Positions 32,800-44,115 of a stretch of 64,000 bases of DNA are shown piece by piece. The DNA is from Trogon surrucura (Eukaryota; Chordata; Aves; Trogoniformes; Trogonidae): contig CM036634.1 of assembly GCA_020746105.1 (NCBI GenBank), forward strand, positions 434,001 to 498,000, in the 5' to 3' direction. The position numbers and the translations under genes were made by a program. The notes beneath the pieces were generated by a model. It saw only the letters and a list, made by a program, of their open reading frames with translations, searched no databases and was not told the origin of the DNA. The first letter of the stretch is position 1. Each line of letters opens with the position of its first letter.

Positions 32800-34890
32800 A
32801 TTGCCTTTTGTTTCTGTATGTTCATGTTCTGCATCTTACCGCAGCACTTGCCACCCACCTTTGGGTTTCAGCACGAGACGTAACTGGGCATGCAGGTGAC
32901 AGCATCCTTCCTCCCCAGCCCGATGTCCCTTTGCTCTCCCCATCTCACACGAACATGGCGTGTGAGAAACAGGCTACGTGGCTGCTGCCACTTCAAGATG
33001 CATTTTACTGCCCAGAAATGCTGATATTTTTCAAGGCTGAATCCTGTCTTTCACTCTGGTGATTGCGTGGCTTTGTTTTGCGCATTCGAAGTTCCTTCTG
33101 GTTGGGGTTTTACATGTAATTTCTTAATTCTTTGCCTGAGGAAACATCAAAGGGAGTGTCCCTCCTTGGAGGGATTCAAGCCACATCTTTATTTAATGCT
33201 CCTGCAAGGAGAAGGATGACCTGGAGAAGCCAGGGCTCTGCCATCCCTGAGCCCCTCCCTGCTGTCACAGAGCCATGACAGGACCACGAGATGAGGGAAA
33301 GCCCAGGATGGAGCCCACCCCAGTGCTCTGGAGAACACTTCCACCCACTGGGGAAGGTGAAAGGACACCAGGGGATGCCATCAAAACTCACACCCCGAAC
33401 GCATGAGCTCTAAAATAATTTTTCAACGTTGTTGGCCAAGTTTCTGCAGGTTTTCCTGGGGATGGGAGAAGGCAACACTCCAAGTCCCTGTTCCTCAAGC
33501 TGGTGATGTGACAGTTTTTCACTGGAGTGACGGATTATATTTTTTTTCCCCCTAATGCAGGCCAAACAAAGTCATTTTCTCTCATTAGAGCTGCTGATAC
33601 AGCTGGAAAAAGTGTGTTTGCTCTCTGAAAGCTCATCTGCTGCTCCAGCAAAGGGCATCATCCCCATCCCCCCCCAGCAGATCTCTGGGTGAGTGGCTGT
33701 CCCAGCTTCAGCACTCCTTGTCCCTCTGCCTGTGACTGCTTGCACTGAAACCTGGAAAGAAAAAGACTCCAGGATGGAAAAATTCAGCCTTAAAGGGCAC
33801 AGTTGGACAAAATCCAGGCAGGACTTGGCAGACAGACCTAACAAAGGTTGTTCCGCTTGCTGACATTTTTGCTTCTGTGCTTTTGAGAGCCGCTCTGTGC
33901 TGGCCTGGTCATGTTCTGATGGTCCAAGAGGTGATACTGTCACCATGATAAATGGCTTTCCCTGGGGTTTCCTAAGTTTCCTTGTCTCTGAAGCTGTTGC
34001 AGAAGCAGGTGGCCTTGCACCTTATGGGCATGGCTGTTCCATCACCCCCTCCCACTCCCTTGCCAGCTCAGAGGTTTCTGGGGGACTTTATGCACAGTGG
34101 ATGCTGTCCATCCATCACTGCACCAGAACGACCCTAACGCAGCTCAGATAAACCACCTGGTGGAAATGAGGTCCTGGGATGTTACTGCAAGCTCCGGTTA
34201 TGGGCAGCCAGAAGCAAACCGCTACTCAACACACCCGTGCTTTGCAGGCTGGGTCTTGGGTGCACATGAGGTTGTGTTTAACAAGGAACATACTGGAAAA
34301 CATGTCCCTTTTGTGACTTCTTGCATTCAGGTCTTGCCAGGAGGATGAGCTAGCCCGTCTCTGCAGGCCTTGAGGAGTTGTGCAGCGGGATTTTCAATGC
34401 TGTGCTGATTCTCGAGCTCCACTGCAGCAGGAGGGACCCCACGGCACTCCACAGTGACCGAGTCACCCCTCCAGGAAGCCCCCAGGTGCCAGGGCTGAAG
34501 CCAAACCAAAATCACCTGCAGAGGAACGGCTGTAAGAGGAGATTGGACCTGAGCCATCCCGAGGGTTTAAGCCCTTTTCGCACTGATAAAAATACGCCTT
34601 TGTTTGTTGTATTTGAAGTGTAAGGCCACTAGTTTGAGGCGAGAAGAAGCAGGTTGAAGACGGGAGATGAACCCGCTCTGAGGCGAGTTCGGAGAAGCCA
34701 CCAGCACAGCTCTCTCGGCGCCTCCCCTCCAGGCAGCACTGTGGCACCTCTTTTCCCCTGCCTGTCGGAGAGAACTGAGTTGTGTTGCTCACTCAGAAAC
34801 AGAAACAGAGCTCCCGCCAAACTCTCTTGTTCCGTGCTCCCCTGGCCGGGTTCCTGCACTCAGGGGGTGACCAGAGCCCCAGGCTGCTCC
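32800..34890. other. Spacer without recognised gene
   Basis: No exon, RNA gene or transposon identified. AT-rich patches at 33060-33130 and 33530-33600. Confidence 0.5.
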
Positions 34891-34899
34891 CACACGGGG

Positions 34900-35620
34900 T
34901 GAGAAGGGGCTGCTCGGAGCTGCTCATCCCGCAGGGGCCGGGGAGCGGAGCCGGTCAAACCACCGCCCCCCCCACGTGCTCTCTATTAGGAGACGTTCCC
35001 TGGGTCCCACCACCCGCCGAAGACAGCAGCGCCCGGGGCACACGGACTCTGGGGGGGAAGCGGCAACGGCAGCGGCGCCGGGCCGGCGGGGCAGGCGCGG
35101 GGGGGGGGGCGGCTGGGGAGGGTCCTGGGTGGGGGCGGTGCTGGAGGGAGGAGAGGGGGAACGATGCGGGGGGGGCGGCGGTAGCGCATCGCCGCCGCTG
35201 GGTGGTGCTGCCGCTCCGCCCGCCGCGCCCGGCCCGTGCCGGGGAGCGGGTAGCGGAGGGTGGCGGTACCGGGGGGCTGTGGGGGTGCCGGGGGTTGGGG
35301 GGGTGCTGATACCGGGGGATGCCCGTACCGGGGGTTTGTGGGGGCACCAGGGGGTGGTAGCGATGCCCGGGGTGGTGGCACTGCCGGTACCGGCGGGTGG
35401 CAGTGCCAGTACGGAGGGGTGGCGGCGGTACCGGGGGATGGCGTTGCCAGTACCGGGGGCTGCTGGCGATTCCCGGTACCGGCGGGGTTTGGCGGCTCTG
35501 CCCGCAGCATCCCCCCCGTTCTGTTACGCTCGCACAACCCCCGGTGCCCGCCGGTACCTCTCGGGTTTGTGCAGGGCAGGGGCGAGCGCCAGGTGTGTTT
35601 TACCGAAGGCTCCGCCCACA
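34900..35620. promoter_or_regulatory. Orphan CpG island
   Basis: A sharp rise in GC and CpG (for example CGGCAACGGCAGCGGCGCCG near 35060) in a region with no recognised gene, as dense as the SCARF2 and PRODH islands. This suggests the promoter or first exon of an unrecognised gene or long non-coding RNA. Direction cannot be told. Confidence 0.5.
35240..35490. repeat. GC-rich minisatellite inside the orphan CpG island
   Basis: GGTACCGGGGG with variants (GCGGTACCGGGGGATGGCG, GCCAGTACCGGGGGCTG, GCCGGTACCGGCGGG) recurs every 25-35 bp. Degenerate tandem structure with strong G-quadruplex potential. Confidence 0.75.
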
Positions 35621-36640
35621 GCGAGGCTGCTAAGGTTCTCCAGCAGCGACCCTGGCGTCAGGCAGTCGTGGAGGGGCTTGTCTTGCTTCCCTCTTGGTTG
35701 TCTTCATCCCCCAGCCCGGGCTCTGGGGCCACTCTTGAAGTCGTTGCTCCCTTGAATTCATCCCATCACAGCCCCTCGGGCTCCTCCAGCCCCTGCCGCA
35801 GCCTCCCCTCTTCGATTCTCGTTGAAAATTTAGGTTATCTGTGCTACAGCCAAGGCATCCCGGAGTGGGATCTGAGCCAGAGAGCTGCTCCACAGGGGTC
35901 TTTCCGTGCGTGGGATGAAGCTGCGGGTGTGGCGCAGGCTGTGCACAAGGTTGGGTGTGTGCATCCTCACGCACGGTAAGGGGTGTTTTTTTGGCGGGGT
36001 CGTACATGCCAGAGGGCTGGAGGAGGTGAGGGAGGGTGTGTGTGGATGGGGCGGTGCCCCCCCCGAGGCGGGGGGGGGGGGGGGCTGGACCTGGGCACGC
36101 ACTGTGCTAGCTCTGGGCTACTTGGCTGACACAGGGCTCCCCAAAAAAGCCCCCTGCCAGGCCAAGCTCCATGCGCCGTGTCCTGGACCGGACCACAGTG
36201 ATGTTTTGTTGCTGCTCCCAGGGACAGTCACCAGAGCTGCTGCATAGAACATCCTGGGAGGAGCTCCCAGCTCATCCATCACACACTGACTTGACATTTA
36301 TGAGGGATCTGAAGCAATAAATTCTCCCTGGGATGTGCCTGGGAGTCGGTGTCAAGGACAGGCTTGGCAAAACCTCCACAGGCACCACGTGCGCACACGG
36401 CAGCTGCCAGCTGGCTTTGCACAGCCTGTGCTTGCTGTCTGCTCCTTCCTGGTGTCCACAGGGCCACCCTTGGGTGCTGCCCTTTCCCGGGGACAGATGC
36501 AGCTCCCACAGCCTGGCTCTCTGATGCCAGCAGTTACAGCGGAACTAAGTTTTATTCTAAAGACAAACAACGTGGCGTCATGAGTGCTGCACCCAGCTGT
36601 GGGCTCCCCAGTACAAGGCAGGTGTTGGCATACTGAACCG
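35621..36640. other. Spacer to the right of the orphan CpG island
   Basis: A G15 run lies at 36070-36084. No exon recognised. AAGCAATAAATTC at 36313-36325 contains an AATAAA in plus orientation, which could serve a transcript starting in the island, but this is weak. Confidence 0.4.
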
Positions 36641-37332
36641 AGTCATAGAATCGTAGAAGGTCAGGGGTTGGAAGGGACATCTGCAGATCATCGAGTCCAA
36701 CTCCCTGCCAGAGCAGGGTCACCCAGGGCAGCCGTACAGGAACACGTCCAGGTGAGTTTGAAGGTCTCCAGAGCAGGATACTCCACACCCTCTCTGGGCA
36801 GACTGTGCCAGGGCTCCGGCACCCTCACAGCCAAGAAGTTTCTCCTCATGTTGAGGTGGAACTTCCCATGTTCTAGCTTACACCCATTACTCCTTGTTCT
36901 ATTGCTGGGCACCACCAAAAAAGGTCTGCCACCTTCCTCTTGACCCCCACCCCTCAGATATTTCTATACATTAATCAGGTCTCCTCTCAGCCGTCTCCTT
37001 TCAAGGCTGAACAGCCCCAGTTCTCTCAGTCTCTCTTCACAGGAGAGATGTTCAGTCCCTTGATCACCCTCGTAGCTCTCCCTTGGACTCTCTCCAGTAG
37101 GTCCCTGTCTCTTTTGAACTGCGGAGCCCCAGAGCAGAAGGGAAGGAGAACTTACTTAGCCCTGCTGCACACACTTTTCTTAATGGCCCCCAGGATTCCA
37201 CTGACCCTCTTGGCCACAAGGTCATGTTGCTGTCCCAGGGACACTCACTGTCCACTGGGACTCCAAGGTCTTTCTCCACGGGGCTGCTTTCCAGCAGGAC
37301 GTCCTGGTGCCTGGAGTTATTCCTCCCCAGAC
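36641..37332 (-). mobile_element. CR1 LINE, 5'-truncated, with internal deletions
   Basis: About 690 bp in minus orientation, starting GAGTCATAGAATCGTAGAAG. Compared by eye with the 25.1-kb copy, it lacks about 40 bp near 37125 and about 12 bp near 37305. Same subfamily as the 25.1- and 29.7-kb copies. No intact frame. Confidence 0.92.
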
Positions 37333-37334
37333 AC

Positions 37335-37497
37335 AGATTGCCATAAGAGAGGTGGTGCTCTCCATCCTTGGAGATATTCAAAACCCAGTGGGTGATGGTC
37401 CTTGAGCAGCCTGTTCTAGGTGACCCTGCCTGAGCAGGGGGTTGCATTGGACCATCTTTGGAGGTTCCTCCAACCTCAGCGGTTCTGCAAGTCTGGA
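37335..37497 (+). mobile_element. CR1 LINE 3' end in plus orientation
   Basis: GAGATATTCAAAACCCAGTG, CAGCCTGTTCTAGGTGACCC and TGCCTGAGCAGGGGGTTGCA are CR1 3' sequence reading rightward. It abuts the minus-strand copy at 36641-37332, forming a head-to-head pair. Confidence 0.85.
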
Positions 37498-39165
37498 ATG
37501 AGATTGTTGAACTGTGGAAAGATGGGGCAAATGCCCAAGACCTCAAACAAAAGAGAAATAAGAAGGTAGTCCACACCCTTGTTTTTTTTATTGTTGTTTT
37601 TTTTTGAAGCATCTCCAGTTGCAAAGCATGGACGATAACGAAGGGATAAGCTGGGTGGTGGCAGGGGATAGAAAGGAGGAACTAATCTGTCAGACCTCCT
37701 TTTGGCTCTTCAGCATCACCAGAGGGCATCAATGGGAAAACTGGCATGTTCCCAAAGAAAAAAACAGTTTTGGCCCAGTGCCACATATCTCTGCCCATTA
37801 CAGGATTACGGTAACAAAAAAGATGATAAACAATAAAGAAATTGTCCAAAATTGGGCATTTTTTTCCTGTGAAGTGTGTGGGGATTCTGATTAAACCTGG
37901 TTTTATCGTGACATTTTGCTCTGTGAGAGAAGTCTTCCTGGCTGTGCCCAACGCTGTGTGTTGCTCAGCACAGCACAGACGGCCTGACAACAATTTGGCT
38001 GCTAAAACATCTAAAAATAAAAGCCGTCCTTTCCCCCCCCCCCCCCCCCGAAGAAACATTGCAGCATCACACCTTCCTCCTGGTCCAAACTGTCAAGCCT
38101 CTTCAGGCGGAGGGACTGCGTGCACAACGCTGAACTCCAAGATTGTGTCATTTTGGTTTTCTGCAATATTTTGTTCCAAGAACAGGATATTTTCTTGGGT
38201 CTTGGCAGTGGTGGAGGAAATGGGGAAGGAGAGACCAAAGGGTGGATTCAAACACTTGTTGTTGGCTGGGGCTGCCTAGAGAGGAGTGTTTGGGGGTCCC
38301 CTCTGGAAGCCATCTGCCCGATTGAGGTGGGATGGAGCTCACCTGCCGAGCTCCTTGGAGCACGGGACGGTTCCTATTGCTTTGTGCTGGACTGGTTTAA
38401 ACTGGAAGCTCCATCCCTGGGGCTTGTAGCACCAGTGCTGCTGCTGAGACTGCGGCTGCTCACGTTGAGCCGCCCAACGGAGCTGAAGCTGTAAAAGCCA
38501 GGAGGGTCAAGAGTGGCGGAGGAGGAAAAATTGAGTTTCTGATTAAATAACTAAAAAACAGTAGAGTCTTTTCATCTGAATATGTACATATGTCTATATT
38601 TTAAAGGGCTTTACTCAGAGCCAAGCGCTTCCCATCACACAAAAGCTCCAGTTATGAGGAACTGCTTTAGCTCGCGAATGCTTTGGAGGGGCTGGAGGAG
38701 GGTGTCAGCCCTCCAAATTGGGTTTGGTGATGGGAGACACCAAACCAAACCCTTGTGGAGCTGAGCAGGGGGCAACAGGACCAGTCAGAGCCCTCCTGGG
38801 ACTCTCCTCCGCACGTTCCTGCTTGCTGCATCTCTCAGAAGACCCAGTGCTGGATCCCCACCCAGCCCCACCACTGGCGGGGGGGGTCTCACCATCAGCT
38901 CCATCAGCCACCTCCCAAGGAGGGTTTGCCTTCCCCTCCCTGCTGCTGCCCTGGTGGCTTTGGGGGTCCGTCCGGGTGTCACTCCCACATTGTGACGTGC
39001 TCACCAGAAGCGGCATCCCGCCTGCCCCGGGACAGAGCCCTGCTCTCGGGACTGCCTTCCCTCTCGGCACCAACCTCCACGCAGTTCTACCCATCTCTCG
39101 GTTCTCTCCTGGGTTGGGTTTCCCCGTCTTGCTCAGGCAGGACAGCACCAGTGGCTTTGCCTCAG
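37498..39165. other. Spacer without recognised gene
   Basis: Nothing coding recognised. A C17 run lies at 38033-38049. AT-rich from 37590 to 37910. Confidence 0.5.
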
Positions 39166-39169
39166 ATGC

Positions 39170-40190
39170 ATCACACTCACTGCTGCCTCCTCCTCCACTA
39201 GAGCGATTACCTCGGCATAGAGGGAAATTAGATGGCCCCAACACGATTCGTTCCTCATAAAACTGCACTGGCTGAGTTTTATTCTTTATTTTTATCACAT
39301 TATTGTCCTCTAGGTGTTTACAAATGGATCGTCCAATAATTCGTTCCAAAATTTTGCAGGGAACTGGAGACAGGCTGGCTGATCTGTTACTCCCCAACTT
39401 TTTCTTTTTCTTTTTCTTTTTCTTTTTCTTTTTCTTTTTCTTTTTCTTTTTCTTTTTCTTTTTCTTTTTCTTTTTCTTTTTCTTTTTCTTTTTCTTTTTC
39501 TTTTTCTTTTTCTTTTCCTTTTCCTTTTCCTTTTCCTTTCCTTTTTTTTTTTTTAAACAGATAGTCTTCTGCACTTCTCTGGCTTCTGAGGCTTCCAAAT
39601 TTGTAACAAACTACTGCTAATTGTTCAGGGATTGCTAACATTCTTCAGGGTAATTTTTCTTGACCCTTGATTACATTGAGCTTATCTTGGCATCCTGTAA
39701 CTGCTTCCTTCCTGACACTGACCTCAGCTCGTATCCCCTCAATAACGACAATATTCTAGATATTGGTTACAGCCTTATATTGTGAAAACCATGGCAAGGA
39801 AGATGTCATCTACTTCCCTGTGTAACTTCTTTGCTTCTTCTCTCTGCCACAAAACACAACTGCCGACCCTCTTTCCTCTCCATTACGCTTTCAGCGTATT
39901 TTGGGAACCTTTTTTTTGCTTTTTATGCTTCTCGCAGACTGTAGTTCACTTGGCTCCTTAGCCTTTCTCGTTCTACCCCCCATGCGCTTGAGCTTTCCCT
40001 TTACACTCATCCTTATACCCTCATTCCCATTTTTATAGGATTCCTTTTTGATTTTCAGGACACTAAAGTGCTCCTGATGCAGCAATATTGGTCTTTTACT
40101 GTTGTCCTGTGGTTCCCCTGCATCAGAATTTCAACTGCTGTGCCCCTAATATACTGTTTTTCAGTAACTACTCATGGTCCTGTATTTCTT
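39170..40190 (-). mobile_element. Old CR1/L3-like LINE, minus orientation, split by a microsatellite
   Basis: The left part, 39170-39395, reads on the minus strand as reverse-transcriptase remains (PVPCKILERIIGRSICKHLE, then DNNVI). The right part, 39560-40190, carries words I know from the ancient amniote CR1/L3 LINE: TATAGGATTCCTTTTTGATT, CTCCTGATGCAGCAATATTG and CCTTAGCCTTTCTCGTTCT. It is far more diverged than the other CR1 copies, so much older. No open frame. Confidence 0.65.
39399..39554. repeat. (CTTTTT)n microsatellite inside the old LINE
   Basis: About 25 hexamer units, changing to CTTTTC near the right end and finishing in a T-run. Gives spurious poly-Lys/Glu or poly-Phe frames. 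Its purity shows it is much younger than the LINE around it. Confidence 0.95.
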
Positions 40191-40980
40191 CTTTTCCTTA
40201 GGATGCCCTCCCGAGGGACTTTTGCTGGTGGTAAAGCATCACCATGAGTTTGTTAAGTTTGTGTTTGTGCAGCCAACTGTATTTTTTTTCAGATTCTCTC
40301 TTTCTTTTAATGTCAAAACCAATGAACCATGCTGCTCATGATTGCTGTGCCTCACATGATGCCCATCCCGAGCCTTCCTATGGGCAAGAAGCAAGACTAA
40401 AAGAGCTGCCCGCACCCTACCTTCCCAGTCTCAGCACTTTGGAAAAGAAAATCCAGCCAGGGAACTTTCCAAATGTTGTCAGGGGAGGTTATGTCCCACT
40501 GCATTTGTTTTTGTGATGGAATGTCAAAATGAGATGGTTTAGACATAAAAAGTTGCTGTTTATTCAGCCAACTGCTTGCTGAATGAGGCCTTAACTTGAG
40601 AATAATTGCAGATAAAATGAAGCTATATTTTTGATGAATAAATTGTTCTTCTTTCAAATGTGCTCAATTTGAGGTTTAGTGCTATGATAAATCTTCACTA
40701 ACTTCTGTTCCTGAGAGAAGCAGCAGACAGGGAGGGAACGTGCCCGGCCCTGGTGTGGGACAGATGGTCCAGGCAGGAATTCTGCAGGAGAACAGAGCCT
40801 CCTTCTCACCGGTGAGAGCGATGGGGACCCACCGGGTCTGAGCATGGGCGCCTGCTCCTTGGTCTGCTCAGCCCCAGAGTGTGATGGGAGGGGGGAGTGG
40901 GAATGCAAGAGAGAGCAGTTGAAGTCTGGGTCTGGAGGAAACATGCCCAAAATGACACTCTTACTCTCTAGCCAGACACA
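40191..40980. other. Spacer without recognised gene
   Basis: AT-rich at 40230-40680; no exon recognised. Confidence 0.5.
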
Positions 40981-40981
40981 G

Positions 40982-41084
40982 TCTGTCCACCCATCCTTTC
41001 ATCCACCCCTCCATCTATCCTTCTATCTTCCATCCATCTGTCCGTCCGTCCGTCCATCCATCCATCTGCCCATTCCTCCATCCA
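40982..41084. repeat. (CATC)n-type imperfect microsatellite
   Basis: CCATCCATC and GTCCGTCCGTCC tetramers in an imperfect run, ending exactly where the LTR begins. Confidence 0.9.
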
Positions 41085-41975
41085 TGTATTGGGTTTGTGT
41101 GGCCAGTTTTTTTTGTAGCAGGGGCCTCCAGGAGTGGCTTCTGTGAGAAGCTGCCATGTCTGATGCAGCCAATGCCAGCCGGCTCCAAGAGGGACCCACT
41201 GCTGGACAAGGCCAAGCCTGTCAGCAAGGGCGGTAGCACCTCTGGGATAACATATTTAAGAATGGGGGAAAAAAGAACCCACCGTGTGATTGCAGTTGTA
41301 GAGAAGAGTGAGGATATGTGAGAAAAAAACCTCTGCAAACACAAAGGTCAGGGAAGAAGGAGGAGGAGGAGATGCTCCAGGTGCCAGAGCAGAGATTCCC
41401 CAGCAGCCTGTGGTGAAGACCACAGTGAAGCAGGCTGTCCACCTGCAGCCCTTGGAGATTCATGGTGAAGCAGCCACCTGCAGCCCATGGAGAAACCCAC
41501 ACCGGAGCAGGTGGATACCTGAAGGAGTCTGTGACCCCATGGGAAGGCCATGCTGGAGCAGGCTCCTGGCAGGACTTGTGACCCCAAAGGGGGCCCACGC
41601 TGGAGCAGTCTGCTCCTGAGGGACTGCACCCCATGGAGGGTGCTCAAACTGGAGCAGTTCATGGAGAACTGCAGCCCGTGCGAAGGATTCACACTGGAGA
41701 AATCTGTGGAGAACCATCTCCTGTGGGAAGGACCCCATGCTGGAACTGGGGAGGAGTGTGAGGAGTCCTCCCCCTAAGGAGGAAGGAGCAGCAGAGACAA
41801 CGGGTGATGAACTGACCACAGCCCCCATTCCCTGTTCCCCTGCGCTGCTCGGGGGAGGACATGGAGAAAATGGGGAGCAGAGACGAGCTGGGAAGAAGGG
41901 AGGGGTGGGGGGAAGGTGTTCTAAGATTAAGTTCTTATTTCTCGTTTTCTTACTCTGGTTTGGTTGGTAATACCA
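41085..41975 (+). mobile_element. ERVL-type solo LTR, fossil, incomplete at its right end
   Basis: Begins TGTATTGGGTTTGTGTGG and contains the markers GGATAACATATTTAAGAATG, GAGGAAGGAGCAGCAGAGAC, CCCATTCCCTGTTCCCC and GGGGGAAGGTGTTCTAAGAT. From memory these belong to a common avian ERVL-class LTR. A set of 40-50 bp internal repeats (AGCCCATGGAG and GCTGGAGCAG words) fills 41440-41720. No internal retroviral region is seen beside it. It looks like a decayed solo LTR. Confidence 0.6.
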
Positions 41976-43640
41976 GAATCAACCCATCGCAACCTGCTGC
42001 CTTTAACAAGGTAACCTGGCTGAGGCTGCTGGTGCAGCCCAATTCTAGCAGCCAGGGAAAGGTTGACACTGGTGAATGGGGGCGAGATGGAAGACAAGAA
42101 CTCACCCAGGAGATGGAAGACGGAAGGAAGCCAAGAACGTTGAGGAGTCAGAGGCAGCAGAAGACAATTTCCTATCCCAAAATGTGAAGGCATGTTCTGC
42201 ATCAGCAGAAAACAAAGTTGTGGCCTCTGCAGTGAACGGTACTCAATGAACTCATGAGGGAATGCGATGGGAGGAGACCACTTGCTAGAACAACAGCCAC
42301 GACTGGTCCTGCCATGTCCTCAGGGTGGTGAGGGGTGCCCTGATATGAATGTCATCCCAGCACTGCCTTTCTCACCCCACGTCCTTGTCTGCGGGACAAC
42401 TGCACCAAGGCAGGGTGGTGTGGACAACACGGGACCTGGGGTCAGAGGTGTGGCCCAGTTTGGGGACATCTGCCCCAGGGCAGGGCTGGTCCCTGACCCC
42501 GGGCTGCCCACACCTGCAGTTGTGATGGCTGCGGCTCGAAGGGGCTACGCGTCACAGATGTGACCTCAAAAGGCAAACGCTAAGCTGCTCTGCTTTTGGA
42601 GAAGCTTAGCACTTAAAGCTGATTTCAACAGCTTTTGCCTAAAGTTTTAAGACCCATCACTAATCAGCAGCTGGTTTATGGCTGTTGTAAAAGATCAGAG
42701 AAAAATAAAGAAATCTCCCGAAGTTGGGGGGGAGCACTTCCCAGCTCCCGCATCCATCACCGGCCACGCCGACATTTACGAGCGCAGGGAGCCATAAATC
42801 CATGCGGGGCTGACGCTGGCCCAGGACTGGGCGCTGAAGGGGAAGCGTTGTGTCTGAATCTCTGTCCTGCCCTGCGAGAAACTTTATTAATGCTTCGTGT
42901 GGTGAGCCAGGCACATCCAAACCCTGGGACATCCATCTCCAGATTTCGCGGGCTCTCCTGCTGCTGCCTGGTGCTCCTGCCGGGGGATTTTCTGTTCCCA
43001 AGCCTCCTTTGGGCAGGCATTTTGCAAGGGGGAGGCAGGCTGTGGCACCTTTTGCAGTGATTTTGGTTACCCTCCTGCCTTTGCTGCTTCATGGAGTGTT
43101 CTGGTGCAAACTGCATCCCTCCTTGGACTTGGAAAGGAACAGAAGAATTGGGCCCAGACTGGTCCCCTGTGCAAAACCTTGTCCCCTTAGACAAAGCTGC
43201 TCTGCCTCGGCCCCCGGGATGTTCTGAGACATGGGGAAAAACCCCTTTGAGCTGCATGATGGCAATTCCCCACCATGACAAAACCTCCCGTCCTCACCAG
43301 TGCAGAACCAGGGTCTTTTCCACGTTGGCCAAGAATCAACACAACACGGGGCAGCTGAAGTGAGGGGAGGCCGAGAGAGTGCCTCGATTCCCATCCTGGC
43401 GAGCACAAGCAGAACCAAGTGCCCATCCAAGCTGCCAGCTCGGGTGGGCAACAACGAGGCTGCCTCCTCCTCGGCCACCAGCAGCCCTGCTTCCACGACG
43501 AGACCTCCCTCCGCCTCTTCGTGAAATATTTTCTTCGCAAACCCAACAAAGCTGTGTGTGTGCACACGGGGGGAGAGGCCTGAGATGTCCCCGGCCGCCG
43601 CGTTCACTCCAATTACACATAAATTGACATCTTGTAAGAG
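41976..43640. other. Spacer without recognised gene
   Basis: No exon or element recognised beyond the LTR edge. CpG content is moderate around 42500 and 43430-43610. Confidence 0.5.
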
Positions 43641-44115
43641 AGCTGTCCAGAATACTGAGTAATTGTAGCTCACACTGAATCACAGAGGAATGTGGGCACA
43701 GCACTTCTCTTACAAATCATTGCAAGGGCCCTGCAGACTAAATCCTTCTTCCACCCCATAAAGGGCTGCATTTGTGCTGTAAACAGTAAAAATAGCACGA
43801 GCTGTTATTAACGAGGATGTACCGCAACTGCTGACTCCAATGCAAAACGTGTTTCCATATGGTCATTACAGTTGAAGGACAAAAACAATATTTTATGTTT
43901 CTCACAGTTATTGTTCATCAAATGTTTATGAAAAAGCATAATGACTGTGTGTGATGAGCTCGTTGTTCAATGGAGGGAATGAGATGAGGGCCCATGTGAA
44001 TTTCCAACCCAAATAATAAAGGCCATTAAATTAAAAGCTTAATTACATGATAAATTTCAAAACATCTTCTAGAATTCGCTTTATTTTAATTTAACTAATA
44101 ACATGTTTATCTGCA
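43640..44115. promoter_or_regulatory. Candidate conserved non-coding element, AT-rich
   Basis: An AT-rich block with TTCCATATGGTCATTACAG, GGCCATTAAATTAAAAGCTT and TTAATTACATGATAAATTTC. No open frame and no repeat signature. The motif style resembles developmental enhancers. Confidence 0.3.

Noticed and set aside
32463-32858. A minus-strand frame with (KE)n
   Set aside because: Translation of the (CTTCTC)n microsatellite.
34976-35979. Long Gly-rich frames in the orphan CpG island
   Set aside because: Translation of GGTACCGGGGG minisatellite units; not supported as protein.
38705-39598. A minus-strand frame with a long Lys/Glu run
   Set aside because: Produced by the (CTTTTT)n microsatellite. 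The flanking similarity is old LINE reverse transcriptase, not a host gene.
41015-41970. Several frames of about 100-140 codons on both strands
   Set aside because: They fall inside the ERVL-type LTR, which is non-coding.
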